A stretch of 64,000 nt of DNA from Galactobacillus timonensis (GCF_900240265.1 NZ_LT964739.1:613948-677947); one strand, 5' to 3'. Shown: positions 43,739 through 56,096, counted from the first letter of the stretch. Numbers and translations are program-made. The notes: generated by a model not told the origin, from the letters alone.

Positions 43739-44568
43739 AACGACTCCCGATAGATCTTCATCAGATCATCCACCGACAGCTCCTGCGCCCGGTGCGAAGG
43801 TTCGATGCCCGCCCGCCGCAACACATCCGACGCCCTCTGTGCATCATCAAAGTACGTACGCAGATTGTTGTAGATCGTCTTGCGCCGCTGCTGGAACGAT
43901 GCCCGCACCAGCGCAAAGAAGTCAGCCGTGTTCACAGACGGATCCAGATTGTCACGCCGCGCAAACTGAAGAATAATCGAATCCACCGCTGGCGAAGGAT
44001 TGAAGCTCCTTCCCGGTACCGTAAACAGCTTCCGGATCGAATAGAGATACTGTCCCTCGACGGAGAGTGCACTGTACTCTGCGCTGCCCGGTGCCGCCGC
44101 AAAACGGTCACCGACTTCTTTCTGTACCATCACCGTAATCCAGGGAATATCCCCTTCTTCAAAGATCTTGAACAGTACCGGTGTCGTTATATAGTACGGC
44201 AGGTTGGCACATACGCTGATGGAACCGTAGGCTTCCTTCAGCGCCTTAGTCTTTTCATGCAGATCAGCTTCCAGGAAGTCCTGCAGAATGACTTCGACAT
44301 TGTCATAAGCGCTGAGTGTATCCTTCAGCACCTCGACCATATCTTCATCCACTTCATAACAGGTCACGTGCTTTGAGACGCGGGCAAGAGCCTCCGTCAA
44401 TGCGCCCAGCCCAGGCCCGATCTCGATGACAGCACCTTCGCTGTGTGATTGTTCTGCGCAGCGTGTCACAATGACCGGATCCACAAGAAAATTCTGGCCG
44501 AAGCCTTTCTTCGCCCTGAGATCATACTTTTCCAGGATTTCCTTCGTCCTTGAGGGGACGGCGATCAT
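43735..44568 (-). CDS. rsmA: 16S rRNA dimethyladenosine transferase (KsgA/RsmA)
   Basis: A 277-residue SAM-dependent methyltransferase that dimethylates two adjacent adenosines near the 3' end of 16S rRNA. Visible: FGQNFLVDPVIV, SAM motif I EIGPGLGALTEAL, and catalytic motif IV NLPYYITTPVLF. A GTG start at 44583 is open, but the ATG at 44568 overlaps the rnmV stop by four bases, as for the other genes of this operon, so I use it. Confidence 0.95.
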   Translation of the reverse strand: MIAVPSRTKEILEKYDLRAKKGFGQNFLVDPVIVTRCAEQSHSEGAVIEIGPGLGALTEALARVSKHVTCYEVDEDMVEVLKDTLSAYDNVEVILQDFLEADLHEKTKALKEAYGSISVCANLPYYITTPVLFKIFEEGDIPWITVMVQKEVGDRFAAAPGSAEYSALSVEGQYLYSIRKLFTVPGRSFNPSPAVDSIILQFARRDNLDPSVNTADFFALVRASFQQRRKTIYNNLRTYFDDAQRASDVLRRAGIEPSHRAQELSVDDLMKIYRESL

Positions 44569-45116
44569 TTTGCGTTCTTCCACTGTACTATCGTCTCTTT
44601 CAGCTGTTCTTTCGTGATGCCAAGACAGCGCAGGCGATGCGCCATGGTCCTGGCATTTCCGTTTCCTATATGATACACGGATCCGACATATTCCCGTAAA
44701 GCCGCGGCATCTTTTGCGCCGGTAAAGCCCATGAGATAGAGATCTGTCATCGTCAGATCGCCCGATGGATCTTCGTCGATGACAACGAGGTTGCCAAGTG
44801 CCTGATCCAGTGCCTCCTTCGAGGCATGTTCGACGCCGACCTTCTTGTCGGTACGGGCATCTTTCTTTTCTACAAAGGCATTGAGACAGCCGGGTACCGT
44901 CTGATTGATGCGGCTGCGGATCCGGTTGCCGGGTGAATCGGGGTCAGTGAACACAATGACGCCGCGCACCTTCTGAACTTTGGCAATGAACTTCAGCGTC
45001 GCGTCATCAAGAGAGCTGCCGCCCGTCTCAATCGTGTCGCAGTCATAGTATTTTTTGAGGGTATCGGTGTCGTGATGTCCTTCCACAACGATCACCTGCT
45101 TGATGCGCTGCTTCAT
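44565..45116 (-). CDS. rnmV: ribonuclease M5 (5S rRNA maturase)
   Basis: A 183-residue Toprim-domain nuclease. The Toprim motifs are VIVVEGHHDTDTLKKYY (catalytic Glu) and VIVFTDPDSPGNRIR (DxD). The C-terminal half is the RNA/ribosomal-protein-binding region. In Gram-positive bacteria it cuts 5S rRNA precursors, using L18. The ATG at 45116 overlaps the tatD stop by four bases; a longer frame to 45188 would lie within tatD. The rnmV-ksgA order is conserved in Firmicutes. Confidence 0.94.
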   Translation of the reverse strand: MKQRIKQVIVVEGHHDTDTLKKYYDCDTIETGGSSLDDATLKFIAKVQKVRGVIVFTDPDSPGNRIRSRINQTVPGCLNAFVEKKDARTDKKVGVEHASKEALDQALGNLVVIDEDPSGDLTMTDLYLMGFTGAKDAAALREYVGSVYHIGNGNARTMAHRLRCLGITKEQLKETIVQWKNAK

Positions 45117-45907
45117 TTTCCCTCCAGAAAGCGGGTCCAGTTGACATCGATCTGTGCCGCCATCTCTTCCACCGTAATACCGCGGCACTTTGCAAGCACA
45201 TCCACAATATACGGAATGTTGGACGGATCATTGCGCGTTCCCCGTACCGGTTCCGGCGCCATATAGGGACAGTCCGTCTCCGAAAGCAGATAGTTCACAT
45301 CAATATCTGCGGCCACTTCCTTTGCGTGACGGCTGTTTTTGAACGTTACCGCTCCGCCCAGGGCGATGTAATAGCCCTGCTTCACAAATTCCCGTGCCAT
45401 CTCCTTCGTGCCCGAGTAGCAGTGAATAAGGCCATGGACCTTGTGTTCCCGGAGGATGTCAAAGGTATCCTGAATCGCATCGCGGCTGTGCACCAGAATG
45501 GGCTTGTTCAGCTTCTTTGCCGTCTCGATCTGACGGATAAAGAGCTGCCGCTGCTTTTCCTGAATGACGGGATCCTTTTCCCAGTGATAGTCGATACCGA
45601 TCTCGCCGACCGCAGTGATCATCGGATCACCCGCCATCGCTTCAAACCGTTCATAGTCATCTTCGGTGTATGTGCCGGCTTCGTCGGGAAAAATGGCAGT
45701 CGCAATCCGGAAGTCGATTCCCTTTCCTTCCTGACTTTGTACAAACGCCTTCGCGCGGCGCGCTTCCTCTTCCTTGAGGGTAATGATCATGATGCGGTCG
45801 ACGCGGTGCGCCTTAGTCTTTTCCAGTACCGTATCCAGATCATTTTGAAACTCTTCTCCCATGAGGTGGGCATGGGAATCTACATAATGAATGTTTTCCA
45901 TCGTCAT
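45113..45907 (-). CDS. TatD-family metal-dependent hydrolase (YabD-like)
   Basis: A 264-residue TIM-barrel hydrolase with metal ligands His-x-His in VDSHAHL, Glu in GEIGIDYHW, His in LVHSRDA, His in IHCYSG and Asp in LLSETDCPYMAPEP. TatD proteins have DNase activity; in Firmicutes the gene usually lies between metS and rnmV. Here metS is absent and mnmE takes its place upstream, with a four-base overlap. Confidence 0.93.
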   Translation of the reverse strand: MTMENIHYVDSHAHLMGEEFQNDLDTVLEKTKAHRVDRIMIITLKEEEARRAKAFVQSQEGKGIDFRIATAIFPDEAGTYTEDDYERFEAMAGDPMITAVGEIGIDYHWEKDPVIQEKQRQLFIRQIETAKKLNKPILVHSRDAIQDTFDILREHKVHGLIHCYSGTKEMAREFVKQGYYIALGGAVTFKNSRHAKEVAADIDVNYLLSETDCPYMAPEPVRGTRNDPSNIPYIVDVLAKCRGITVEEMAAQIDVNWTRFLEGK

Positions 45908-47226
45908 TTTCCAAGGCAGAAGCGGGAGAAGATCTCATCCATGAGCTGTTCCTTTCCGCCTTCGCCGGTAATCTCCTTCAGTGCTTCCCAGGCATTCTGC
46001 AGATCCACCGTTACAAGATCGGGGCTGGCGCCGTCCTTCAGTTCCTGTTCGGCGCTGCGCATCGCATCCGCCGCCTGACGGGCAAGGCCGATCTGACGCT
46101 CATTATTGAGTGTATCGGACTTTGCGGAAAGGATGCCGTTGTGATAAAGGCGCTCAATCTCGTCAATCAGGGGCTGAATGTCCTTGTTCAGTGCGCTGAT
46201 CGACAAGGTGCCGGGCAGATCCTTCTCGTCTTTCTTGTTGTAGACAACGATATGGGTGCGGTCTTTGACGGCGTCAAGAATCTTCTGATCCTCTGCCGTA
46301 ATGCCGGCCGTCGCATCGAGGACGACAATCGCAAGATCCGCCTTCTTTAAAGCGTCGAGAGACTTTTCGATGCCGATCTGTTCCACTTTGTCGCGGGCTT
46401 CACGGATACCGGCCGTATCAATCAGATTCAACGTCAGGGAACCGAGGCGTACCGAACCTTCCACAAGGTCACGGGTCGTTCCGGCAATATCGGTGACGAT
46501 CGCCTTATCCTCTTCCAGCAGAGCATTGAGGAGTGATGACTTGCCGACGTTGGGACGGCCGAGGATAACGGTATTAATGCCGTTGCGCACGAAGACAGCC
46601 TGGTCCGCAGTCCTGATCAGATCGGCGCACTGCCGGATCCATGCCTGCACCTCCGGCAGCAGCGTCTCATTAACAAGCGTCGGGACATCGTCATATTCCG
46701 GATAGTCGATGTTTACTTCGATCTGGGCCACGATCTGGGTCAGCTGATCCAATAACGGCTCCAGAATATGTTTCACCGACCCCTTCACTGCATGCATGGC
46801 GCTGGCTGCGTTCACCTCATCTTTGGAACGGATCAGGTCATTGACGCCTTCCGCCTGCGAAAGGTCCATCTTCCCATTGAGGAAGGCACGTTCCGTAAAT
46901 TCGCCGCGGCGTGCCATCCGGATCCCGGTTCCTAACACAAGTGAAAGGATGCGGCGCGTAATATAGACGCCGCCATGGCAGCTGATTTCGACACTGTCCT
47001 CGCCCGTATAACTATTCGGAGCACGATACACCGCAAACAGAACATCATCAACCGCCTCACCGGCATCGTTAACGGTCCCGTAGTGAAGCGTATATCCCTC
47101 TGCCTCCGTAAGGTCAACACTGGCGATTTTATTAATATCAGCGATCGCATCCGGACCGCTGACGCGGATCACGGAGATTGCCGCATCCATCGGCGCCGTC
47201 GCAATGGCCGCAATGGTATCTGTCAT
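45904..47226 (-). CDS. mnmE: tRNA modification GTPase MnmE
   Basis: A 440-residue GTPase. The N-terminal folate-binding domain starts TDTIAAIATAPMDAAISVIRVSG. The inserted G domain has GRPNVGKSSLLN (P-loop), IAGTTRD (switch) and DTAGIRE, and the protein ends with the catalytic C-x-G-K motif in FCLGK. With MnmG it modifies the wobble uridine of several tRNAs. The ATG at 47226 begins one base after the preceding stop. It leads the tatD-rnmV-ksgA-ispE series. Its usual neighbour mnmG is not in the window. Confidence 0.95.
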   Translation of the reverse strand: MTDTIAAIATAPMDAAISVIRVSGPDAIADINKIASVDLTEAEGYTLHYGTVNDAGEAVDDVLFAVYRAPNSYTGEDSVEISCHGGVYITRRILSLVLGTGIRMARRGEFTERAFLNGKMDLSQAEGVNDLIRSKDEVNAASAMHAVKGSVKHILEPLLDQLTQIVAQIEVNIDYPEYDDVPTLVNETLLPEVQAWIRQCADLIRTADQAVFVRNGINTVILGRPNVGKSSLLNALLEEDKAIVTDIAGTTRDLVEGSVRLGSLTLNLIDTAGIREARDKVEQIGIEKSLDALKKADLAIVVLDATAGITAEDQKILDAVKDRTHIVVYNKKDEKDLPGTLSISALNKDIQPLIDEIERLYHNGILSAKSDTLNNERQIGLARQAADAMRSAEQELKDGASPDLVTVDLQNAWEALKEITGEGGKEQLMDEIFSRFCLGK

Positions 47227-47227
47227 A

Positions 47228-47761
47228 TCACTTTCCGCTCTCGATATGGTCAATCTTGCCGTCGCCTTCCGGAATGATTTCCGTAATCTGCAGCGACGGA
47301 TTGCGTGTCAGAAGGAACTGCGCAAAGCGCCCAGCCTGTTCCTTGGAGCTGCAGACGTCGCTCACGGAGCCTTCCGGGATCTGGAAGGTGAGCTTGAATT
47401 TTCCCTTCTTCAGCTTTTCGCCGCGAACGCCGATCAGATCTGTATAGGAAAACTCCACCAGAGAACGGTCATACACCATCATCCTGTCCTTCAGAAGAAA
47501 CGCCTGGCCGATGACGACCGCATTATCGTATGCGTTCCAGTCTTCAATCTTCTTCAGCTGATTGCCGACCGTATTGCGCTCATAAATATATTTGATCAGA
47601 AAGACAACCATGACCGCCGCAAAGCCAAGCGCCAGATAGCGGAACACTTCGATTCCCGAATTAATAAACACCATCATGCATATAAAGGACAGCACAATCA
47701 GAACCGGAAGAATCACGGTATATTTCAATGTCACAAACGATCTTAAATAAAGTTTTGTCAT
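47228..47761 (-). CDS. membrane protein with two N-terminal spans, unknown function
   Basis: A 177-residue protein. Two hydrophobic segments (TVILPVLIVLSFICMMVFI and FRYLALGFAAVMVVFLI) are followed by a soluble C-terminal domain of about 110 residues (AYDNAVVIGQAFLLKDRMMVYDRSLVEFSYTDL...), which resembles a bacterial PH-like fold. The ATG at 47761 has GGAG about ten bases upstream; a start at 47785 is less likely. It is one base from mnmE and probably co-transcribed. Confidence 0.65.
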   Translation of the reverse strand: MTKLYLRSFVTLKYTVILPVLIVLSFICMMVFINSGIEVFRYLALGFAAVMVVFLIKYIYERNTVGNQLKKIEDWNAYDNAVVIGQAFLLKDRMMVYDRSLVEFSYTDLIGVRGEKLKKGKFKLTFQIPEGSVSDVCSSKEQAGRFAQFLLTRNPSLQITEIIPEGDGKIDHIESGK

Positions 47762-48123
47762 TCGAATATCAACTCCTGCAAGCATTGTACACGGGGAATG
47801 AAAGGATTTGCAGAGAACACAACCAGGCAGATAAAAGATAAAATCCGAGCAGCTTTTTTCTTTCCAGTCAGACTTTCCCCCGCATTCGCGAGAAGCACAT
47901 AGAAAAAAAAAGAACTACTGCCAACCACAAGGGAACTTAATCCTGGCATGGGACAGTTGTTCTTTCATCCCTAATATAGCCAGGCAAAATGTGAATGCAA
48001 GAGACAAGTGCTCATAGACTCAGGCTCAGCATCGCATATTCGGGTACTAGCAGAAAATCCATTGTTGGAAACCACCCTCTTTTTTATCTGTGACTTTCGG
48101 AGAGATCCTGCTAGTATCTGATC
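47762..48123. other. intergenic region between the mnmE operon and a plus-strand gene
   Basis: No convincing gene is seen; a 63-codon minus-strand frame exists but has low-complexity Ser/Phe-rich content. A perfect 9-base inverted repeat (TACTAGCAG at 48045-48053, CTGCTAGTA at 48108-48116) ends eight bases before the ATG of the following gene and might be an operator or a leader stem. The divergent promoters must lie here, but I cannot place them confidently. Confidence 0.4.
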
Positions 48124-48705
48124 ATGAGGCACAGATTTCTTCTTCCTACACCATTGTTCTGGATGATTGTTGCGGGAATGATAATGATCATTTCACTGTT
48201 TGCCGGTACCCGTTCCATTGATCCGGCAATCTATGCCCGTTACAAGCGTCGTCTTCCTTATAAATCCATTCCGATCTGCGGCACCAGTGAACTGAAAACC
48301 TACATGGATTACCGCACCATTACCGATCCGACATCGACCCAGTACGGCTATATCCGCCAGCACATGCATATCGACCGGGGAACCGGATTACTTTACGACG
48401 GCGACGGCTTCATCGGCGTCGCTCTTGGCTACAGCTTTGGGAGCATTGGATCCCGTTACTACTTCGTCCTCGACAGCGGCATTACTCTCCCCGTTGTCAA
48501 GATCGAAGAAAAAGATCCGAAGGATGCGTCCAACGGATGTACCGTGGACATCAACGGATCTGTACTTGAATTTGTGATTGATGCTGATCGTGCCGACGAC
48601 TATTTCGGCACCGCAACCAACGGCCTCGTTCTGCAGGGAAACTTTAATAATGACCCCAGGTTTGCAGGAGCGATCTCTGAGATTGACCGCGTACTTGATA
48701 ACTAA
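48124..48705 (+). CDS. membrane-anchored protein of unknown function
   Basis: A 193-residue protein with one N-terminal hydrophobic segment (LFWMIVAGMIMIISLFAG), either an anchor or an uncleaved signal. The rest should be outside the cell: a mostly beta domain with YRTITDPTSTQYGYIRQHMHID, GFIGVALGYSFGSIGSRYYFVLDSG and two cysteines. I do not recognise the family. The gene is single, with the next gene convergent. Confidence 0.6.
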   Translation: MRHRFLLPTPLFWMIVAGMIMIISLFAGTRSIDPAIYARYKRRLPYKSIPICGTSELKTYMDYRTITDPTSTQYGYIRQHMHIDRGTGLLYDGDGFIGVALGYSFGSIGSRYYFVLDSGITLPVVKIEEKDPKDASNGCTVDINGSVLEFVIDADRADDYFGTATNGLVLQGNFNNDPRFAGAISEIDRVLDN

Positions 48706-48718
48706 CAAAACAGGCCTC

Positions 48719-48754
48719 CTGCGGCAGTATGCTGTACCAATCGTACTGCTGCAG
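48719..48754 (-). terminator. terminator between two convergent hypothetical genes
   Basis: A 13-base-pair stem (48719-48731 with 48742-48754, two G-U pairs) and a ten-base loop; on the minus strand GTTTTG follows eight bases later. It probably stops the minus-strand gene. Confidence 0.55.
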
Positions 48755-48767
48755 AGCCAATCTCTTA

Positions 48768-49139
48768 CTACCAGGAGCGGTGGTACCCGTTGGCCAGCAG
48801 AAGCTGACAGATGAAACGGGCAGAGCCGCTGCAGCGGACAGGAACACGGACGCTGCGGTCCTTCTGGTTGACCAAAGCGATACCGGCGATGTCCGCCAGC
48901 ACCTCAAGAGAAGAGCCGTCCGGCATCTCTGGCGCCCCGTAACACTGCTGAAACAGGTAGCGGATCACCGAAGGCGAAACATGGGACTGCGGAAAGCCGG
49001 CGTATGTACCGGCCACCATGCGCCCATCCGGAAGAACCAGCGCAACATCAGAAAGCGTTAGTGTGAAGGCGAGCCCGCAGCCGTGAGACCACTTCTCAAG
49101 AGCGGAAGAAGAAAACGTAAGCGACTTGTTTTTTGCCAT
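48768..49139 (-). CDS. hypothetical protein, 123 residues
   Basis: The start at 49139 follows CAGGGAGG; a longer frame to 49229 crosses the upstream hairpin and is unlikely. The product (KNKSLTFSSSALEKW..., LVLPDGRMVAGTYAGFPQSHVS, ARFICQLLLANGYHRSW) has no signal peptide or membrane span and no motif I recognise. The gene follows the ATP synthase operon, and its ribosome binding site can be masked in a hairpin that also resembles a terminator. Confidence 0.5.
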   Translation of the reverse strand: MAKNKSLTFSSSALEKWSHGCGLAFTLTLSDVALVLPDGRMVAGTYAGFPQSHVSPSVIRYLFQQCYGAPEMPDGSSLEVLADIAGIALVNQKDRSVRVPVRCSGSARFICQLLLANGYHRSW

Positions 49140-49142
49140 AAG

Positions 49143-49196
49143 AAAAACCTCCCTGCCGTCTGTCGGGTACAATGACCCCGCGGCTTCAGGAGGTTT
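49143..49196 (-). promoter_or_regulatory. hairpin joining the atp operon end to the next gene's ribosome site
   Basis: On the minus strand AAACCTCCTG (49196-49187) pairs with CAGGGAGGTTT (49155-49145), enclosing a second small stem. The 3' arm contains the Shine-Dalgarno of the 48768-49139 gene and runs into TTTTTC. It can act as the atp terminator, as a translation switch, or both. Confidence 0.5.
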
Positions 49197-49256
49197 GATA
49201 TTCGTATTGCAGAAAGATAGTAACATCACTTCTGCTCAGACACAAGATCCGGATCT

Positions 49257-51088
<1,832 letters not shown>

Positions 51089-51949
51089 TTATACGGCATT
51101 TGAACCGTTGACCACTTCCGTAATTTCCTGCGTAATCGCTGCCTGCCGCGCCTTGTTGTACTCCAGCAGCAGCTCTTCACTGAGATTGTCGGCATTGTCG
51201 CTTGCCGTCTTCATGGCAACTCTGCGCGAACCCTGTTCCGCCGTCGTCGCCTCCATCCATTCGGCATAGGCAACATTTTGAATCATCATCGGAATCAGCT
51301 GATCCAGAATCGTCACCGGATCCGGCTCAAACAAAGTCAGAATCTTTGGCCCGCTCTGTTCATCTTCTTCCACCTTCAGCTTCGTCGTATCCGTTGGCAG
51401 AAGCACATCGATCGCCGGCGCAAACGTCATCGTATTAATGAAGCGCGTATAAAGAACCTGAACCTTTCCGGCCTCATTCTGTTCATAGAGATGCGTACCT
51501 TGTTCCACCCATCCCTTCAGCTCCATCAGCGTCAGCTTATCCGATGAGATTGGTTTCTCATTCAGAATATGAAACCCGTTCTCCTGAAACTGATGATACA
51601 TCGACGTACCAATCAGAACGATCGGATCCGCCGGATTCAGATTTGCCAGCGCAAACTTCAGAACGTTCGCATTGTAAGCTCCGCAAAGCCCCAGGTCACT
51701 GGTAAATACGATGGTCATCGCCATTGTGCTTGTCTTAGGCTTCAGATACATCTCATCCAGATCCGGACTGTCCGCCGCGATCGAAGCTACGGTTGACTGA
51801 AGCCGCTGCGCATATTCACGATTCTGTTCCATCCGGTTACGCTGCTTGAAGAGCTTCGCATTGGCGATCATTTCCATCGCCTTTGTGATCTTGCGCGTAC
51901 TTTTTACGGAACGGATGCGTGAACGCAGAGCCTGCTTCGACTGCGCCAT
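51089..51949 (-). CDS. atpG: ATP synthase F1 gamma subunit
   Basis: A 286-residue rotor shaft. The N-terminal coiled-coil helix (RSRIRSVKSTRKITKAMEMIANAKL) and the C-terminal signature helix (RRVAMKTASDNADNLSEELLLEYNKARQAAITQEITEVV) are both complete; the Rossmann-like middle contains SDLGLCGAYN. It links F1 catalysis to rotation of the c ring. Confidence 0.95.
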   Translation of the reverse strand: MAQSKQALRSRIRSVKSTRKITKAMEMIANAKLFKQRNRMEQNREYAQRLQSTVASIAADSPDLDEMYLKPKTSTMAMTIVFTSDLGLCGAYNANVLKFALANLNPADPIVLIGTSMYHQFQENGFHILNEKPISSDKLTLMELKGWVEQGTHLYEQNEAGKVQVLYTRFINTMTFAPAIDVLLPTDTTKLKVEEDEQSGPKILTLFEPDPVTILDQLIPMMIQNVAYAEWMEATTAEQGSRRVAMKTASDNADNLSEELLLEYNKARQAAITQEITEVVNGSNAV

Positions 51950-51950
51950 A

Positions 51951-54011
<2,061 letters not shown>

Positions 54012-54022
<11 letters not shown>

Positions 54023-54527
54023 GGCTGTCTGCTTCCTTCACAAATGCGTCGACGGCCTGGCGGTCCATTTCTGCCCCGCTCTGCTGACCGATCAGTTTGC
54101 CGGCCGCAGCCAGTGCGACATCGACCATTTCTTTCTGCATGCCCTTATACATGGCGGCACGCTCTGCTTCAATCTGTTCATGGGCACGCTGCTTTTCGCC
54201 TGCCGCTTCCTTCTTAGCCTGGGCTAGGATCGCTGCCCGCTCATTGTTTGCCTCACTGACAGCCGCCGAAACAATTTCTTTGGCACGTCCACTGGCCTCA
54301 TTGAGCTGACCCATAGCCTTTTCGCGGTCCGCAAAAGCATCCTGCTTCGCTTTCTCGCTGTCCGAAAGGTCAGCCTGCATCTTGGCGGTGCGGGCATCCA
54401 TCCAGTTTTTCACGGACTTCCATAAAAATTTCTTCGCGAGAAGAAACAGAACAGCTGTGCTGCAGAGCTGAACCACCATCGTCAGCGGATTCGGAATCAG
54501 CTGACCAATGATGTCTACATCCAGCAT
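54012..54527 (-). CDS. atpF: ATP synthase F0 subunit b
   Basis: A 171-residue stator subunit with one N-terminal membrane span (PLTMVVQLCSTAVLFLLAKKFLW) and a long alanine/charge-rich helix that dimerises (DSEKAKQDAFADREKAMGQLNEASGRAKEIV...). It lies 14 bases downstream of atpE. Confidence 0.93.
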
Positions 54528-54541
54528 CGCTTACTCCCCAA

Positions 54542-54781
54542 TCAATAAACGAAGATCAAAAGAATCGCAACCAGCAGACCATAAATAGCGCAGGTCTCCG
54601 AAAGAGCGATACCAAGAATCATCGTCGAACGAATCTTGCTTTCAGCTTCCGGATTCTTTCCAATTGCGTCACAGGCATGCGCCGCAACCTCACCTTCACC
54701 GCGTCCAGTCATAAAACCTGTCATGACCGCGATGCCGGCACCGATGGCAACCAATCCCTTTCCAATGCTTACCTCATCCAT
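54542..54781 (-). CDS. atpE: ATP synthase F0 subunit c with two membrane carboxylates
   Basis: A 79-residue hairpin of two helices joined by the polar loop GKNPEAESKIR. The second helix has the ion-binding Glu62 with Thr63 and Tyr67 (SETCAIY). The first helix carries Glu29 (RGEGEVAA) at the position of the Gln of sodium-binding c rings, exactly 33 residues before Glu62. This two-carboxylate arrangement is known from the sodium-driven c ring of Fusobacterium nucleatum, so coupling to sodium is plausible; proton coupling cannot be excluded. Confidence 0.94.
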   Translation of the reverse strand: MDEVSIGKGLVAIGAGIAVMTGFMTGRGEGEVAAHACDAIGKNPEAESKIRSTMILGIALSETCAIYGLLVAILLIFVY

Positions 54782-54801
54782 ACTTTTTCCTCCTGCAGGT
54801 C

Positions 54802-55518
54802 CTATGCCTGAACTGTCTTAACTTCCGTCGGAATATCATTTCCGATCAGAACAACGGTTAACGTAACAAATACGAGCGTCTGAACGAAGCCCGAGAACAA
54901 ATCAAAATACGCATGCAGCAGCGGCGCAAGAACCGGCCCCATAAAGTTGAATACCTCAACCGACGAATGCGCAATTGCCGAAGCAATCTTATTGGAAAGC
55001 AGCTGCGTACCAATGTACACCAGCTGCATCATGATGCCGCCGCACATAATATTGCCAAACAAACGCAGCGACATCGAAACCATCGTCGAAAATTTACCGA
55101 TAATGTTCATCGGCAGCATCGGCGCAATCGGCTCAATGAACGCATGGAAATAAGCCTTCACACCGCCATACTTAAATTCAACAATCTGAATCAGCAGCCA
55201 CGTAATAAATGCCAGCAGCAGCGTCACCGAAAGATTCGCTGTCGGCGAAGCCAGTCCGAAGAGCGAAATAATATTTGCCGAAAAAATATAGGTCCACAAA
55301 ACACAAATATACGGCGTAATCGCATCCCCGTTCCGCTTCCCCATATTGTCGATGCATGTACGGTTCACTGCCTTGACGCCCATAATGACCATCGCAGCTA
55401 AACCGCGCGGCTCCTGCAGCGGATCCAGCTTATCTATTTTCTTTGAAACAGCGACGATCCCGATTCCAAGCAGAATCGTCAAGAGAATAATGACATACAC
55501 ATCACTCTGAACGGTCAT
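54802..55518 (-). CDS. atpB: ATP synthase F0 subunit a
   Basis: A 238-residue membrane stator channel. The essential arginine lies in SMSLRLFGNIMCGG, and the C-terminal region ends LHAYFDLFSGFVQTLVFVTLTVVLIG, the family signature. It forms the two ion half-channels against the c ring. The start overlaps the atpI gene by 17 bases. Confidence 0.95.
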   Translation of the reverse strand: MTVQSDVYVIILLTILLGIGIVAVSKKIDKLDPLQEPRGLAAMVIMGVKAVNRTCIDNMGKRNGDAITPYICVLWTYIFSANIISLFGLASPTANLSVTLLLAFITWLLIQIVEFKYGGVKAYFHAFIEPIAPMLPMNIIGKFSTMVSMSLRLFGNIMCGGIMMQLVYIGTQLLSNKIASAIAHSSVEVFNFMGPVLAPLLHAYFDLFSGFVQTLVFVTLTVVLIGNDIPTEVKTVQA

Positions 55519-55861
55519 GATCCTCCTCTTTCTTTCCTACCGTTTCACTCAGCACTATAGCTAGTTTAACGGAAATCAGCCCGAGTGCACACCCAAAAAT
55601 GTTGATATAGCGCGGAAATAATGCGCCTGGAATCATTGCCAGCGCCATCAGCAGATAGTTGACCATAAAATGGCCCCCGCCGCCTACCGGAACCCGCGTA
55701 TCCAGTACATCCGACCAGAACGTCTCATTGCGCCAGAACAGAAGCCAGCTCACTGCCGCACCGATCACATAACCAACCGCAAACTGCCACCGAAACAGCA
55801 GCGACACCGCAACAATCACAACACCCAGAACTGCCCAGATCTTACGATAACGTTCACTCAT
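55502..55861 (-). CDS. atpI: AtpI-like membrane protein of the ATP synthase operon
   Basis: A 119-residue protein with four hydrophobic segments, including WAVLGVVIVAVSLLF and VGYVIGAAVSWLLFW, then NYLLMALAMIPGALF and a last span before a charged tail. Position before atpB and size agree with the ATP synthase subunit I (AtpI) family, which helps c-ring assembly. Sequence conservation in this family is low, so the call rests mainly on context. Confidence 0.75.
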   Translation of the reverse strand: MSERYRKIWAVLGVVIVAVSLLFRWQFAVGYVIGAAVSWLLFWRNETFWSDVLDTRVPVGGGGHFMVNYLLMALAMIPGALFPRYINIFGCALGLISVKLAIVLSETVGKKEEDHDRSE

Positions 55862-56096
55862 GGCTCACGATACTAATTGTGCAGAAAACAAAGAGTTGTT
55901 GCAACCGACAGTTTACTATTTCTGTCATCAGCTGCGAGGCATCTTCACTTTCTCCTTTTCCCATCTTCTCTGCAATCAACCCCTTCCCGGTGAGATACAT
56001 CTTCCGTGTTTCCTGATCCCTTTCAATATTTAACTTGAACTCTGTTCTCGCTAATGCCATAAATTTGCGTTTCCGGAAGTTATCCGCCCTTGTCAT
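55854..56096 (-). CDS. small hypothetical protein at the head of the atp operon
   Basis: An 80-codon frame (possible later ATG at 56060) overlapping the atpI start by eight bases. The product is charged (ARTEFKLNIERDQETRKMYLTGKG, AEKMGKGESED) with a short hydrophobic end. No family is recognised and the ribosome binding site is weak. It may be a real leader gene or a chance frame over the atp promoter region. Confidence 0.35.
   Translation of the reverse strand: MTRADNFRKRKFMALARTEFKLNIERDQETRKMYLTGKGLIAEKMGKGESEDASQLMTEIVNCRLQQLFVFCTISIVSHE

Noticed and set aside
47758..47949. 63-codon frame on the minus strand upstream of the PH-like membrane protein
   Set aside because: Low-complexity Ser/Phe content and no ribosome site; it overlaps the better start of the next gene.
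48729..49061. 110-codon plus-strand frame
   Set aside because: It starts inside a terminator stem and is antisense to the 123-residue gene, which has a proper GGGAGG site.
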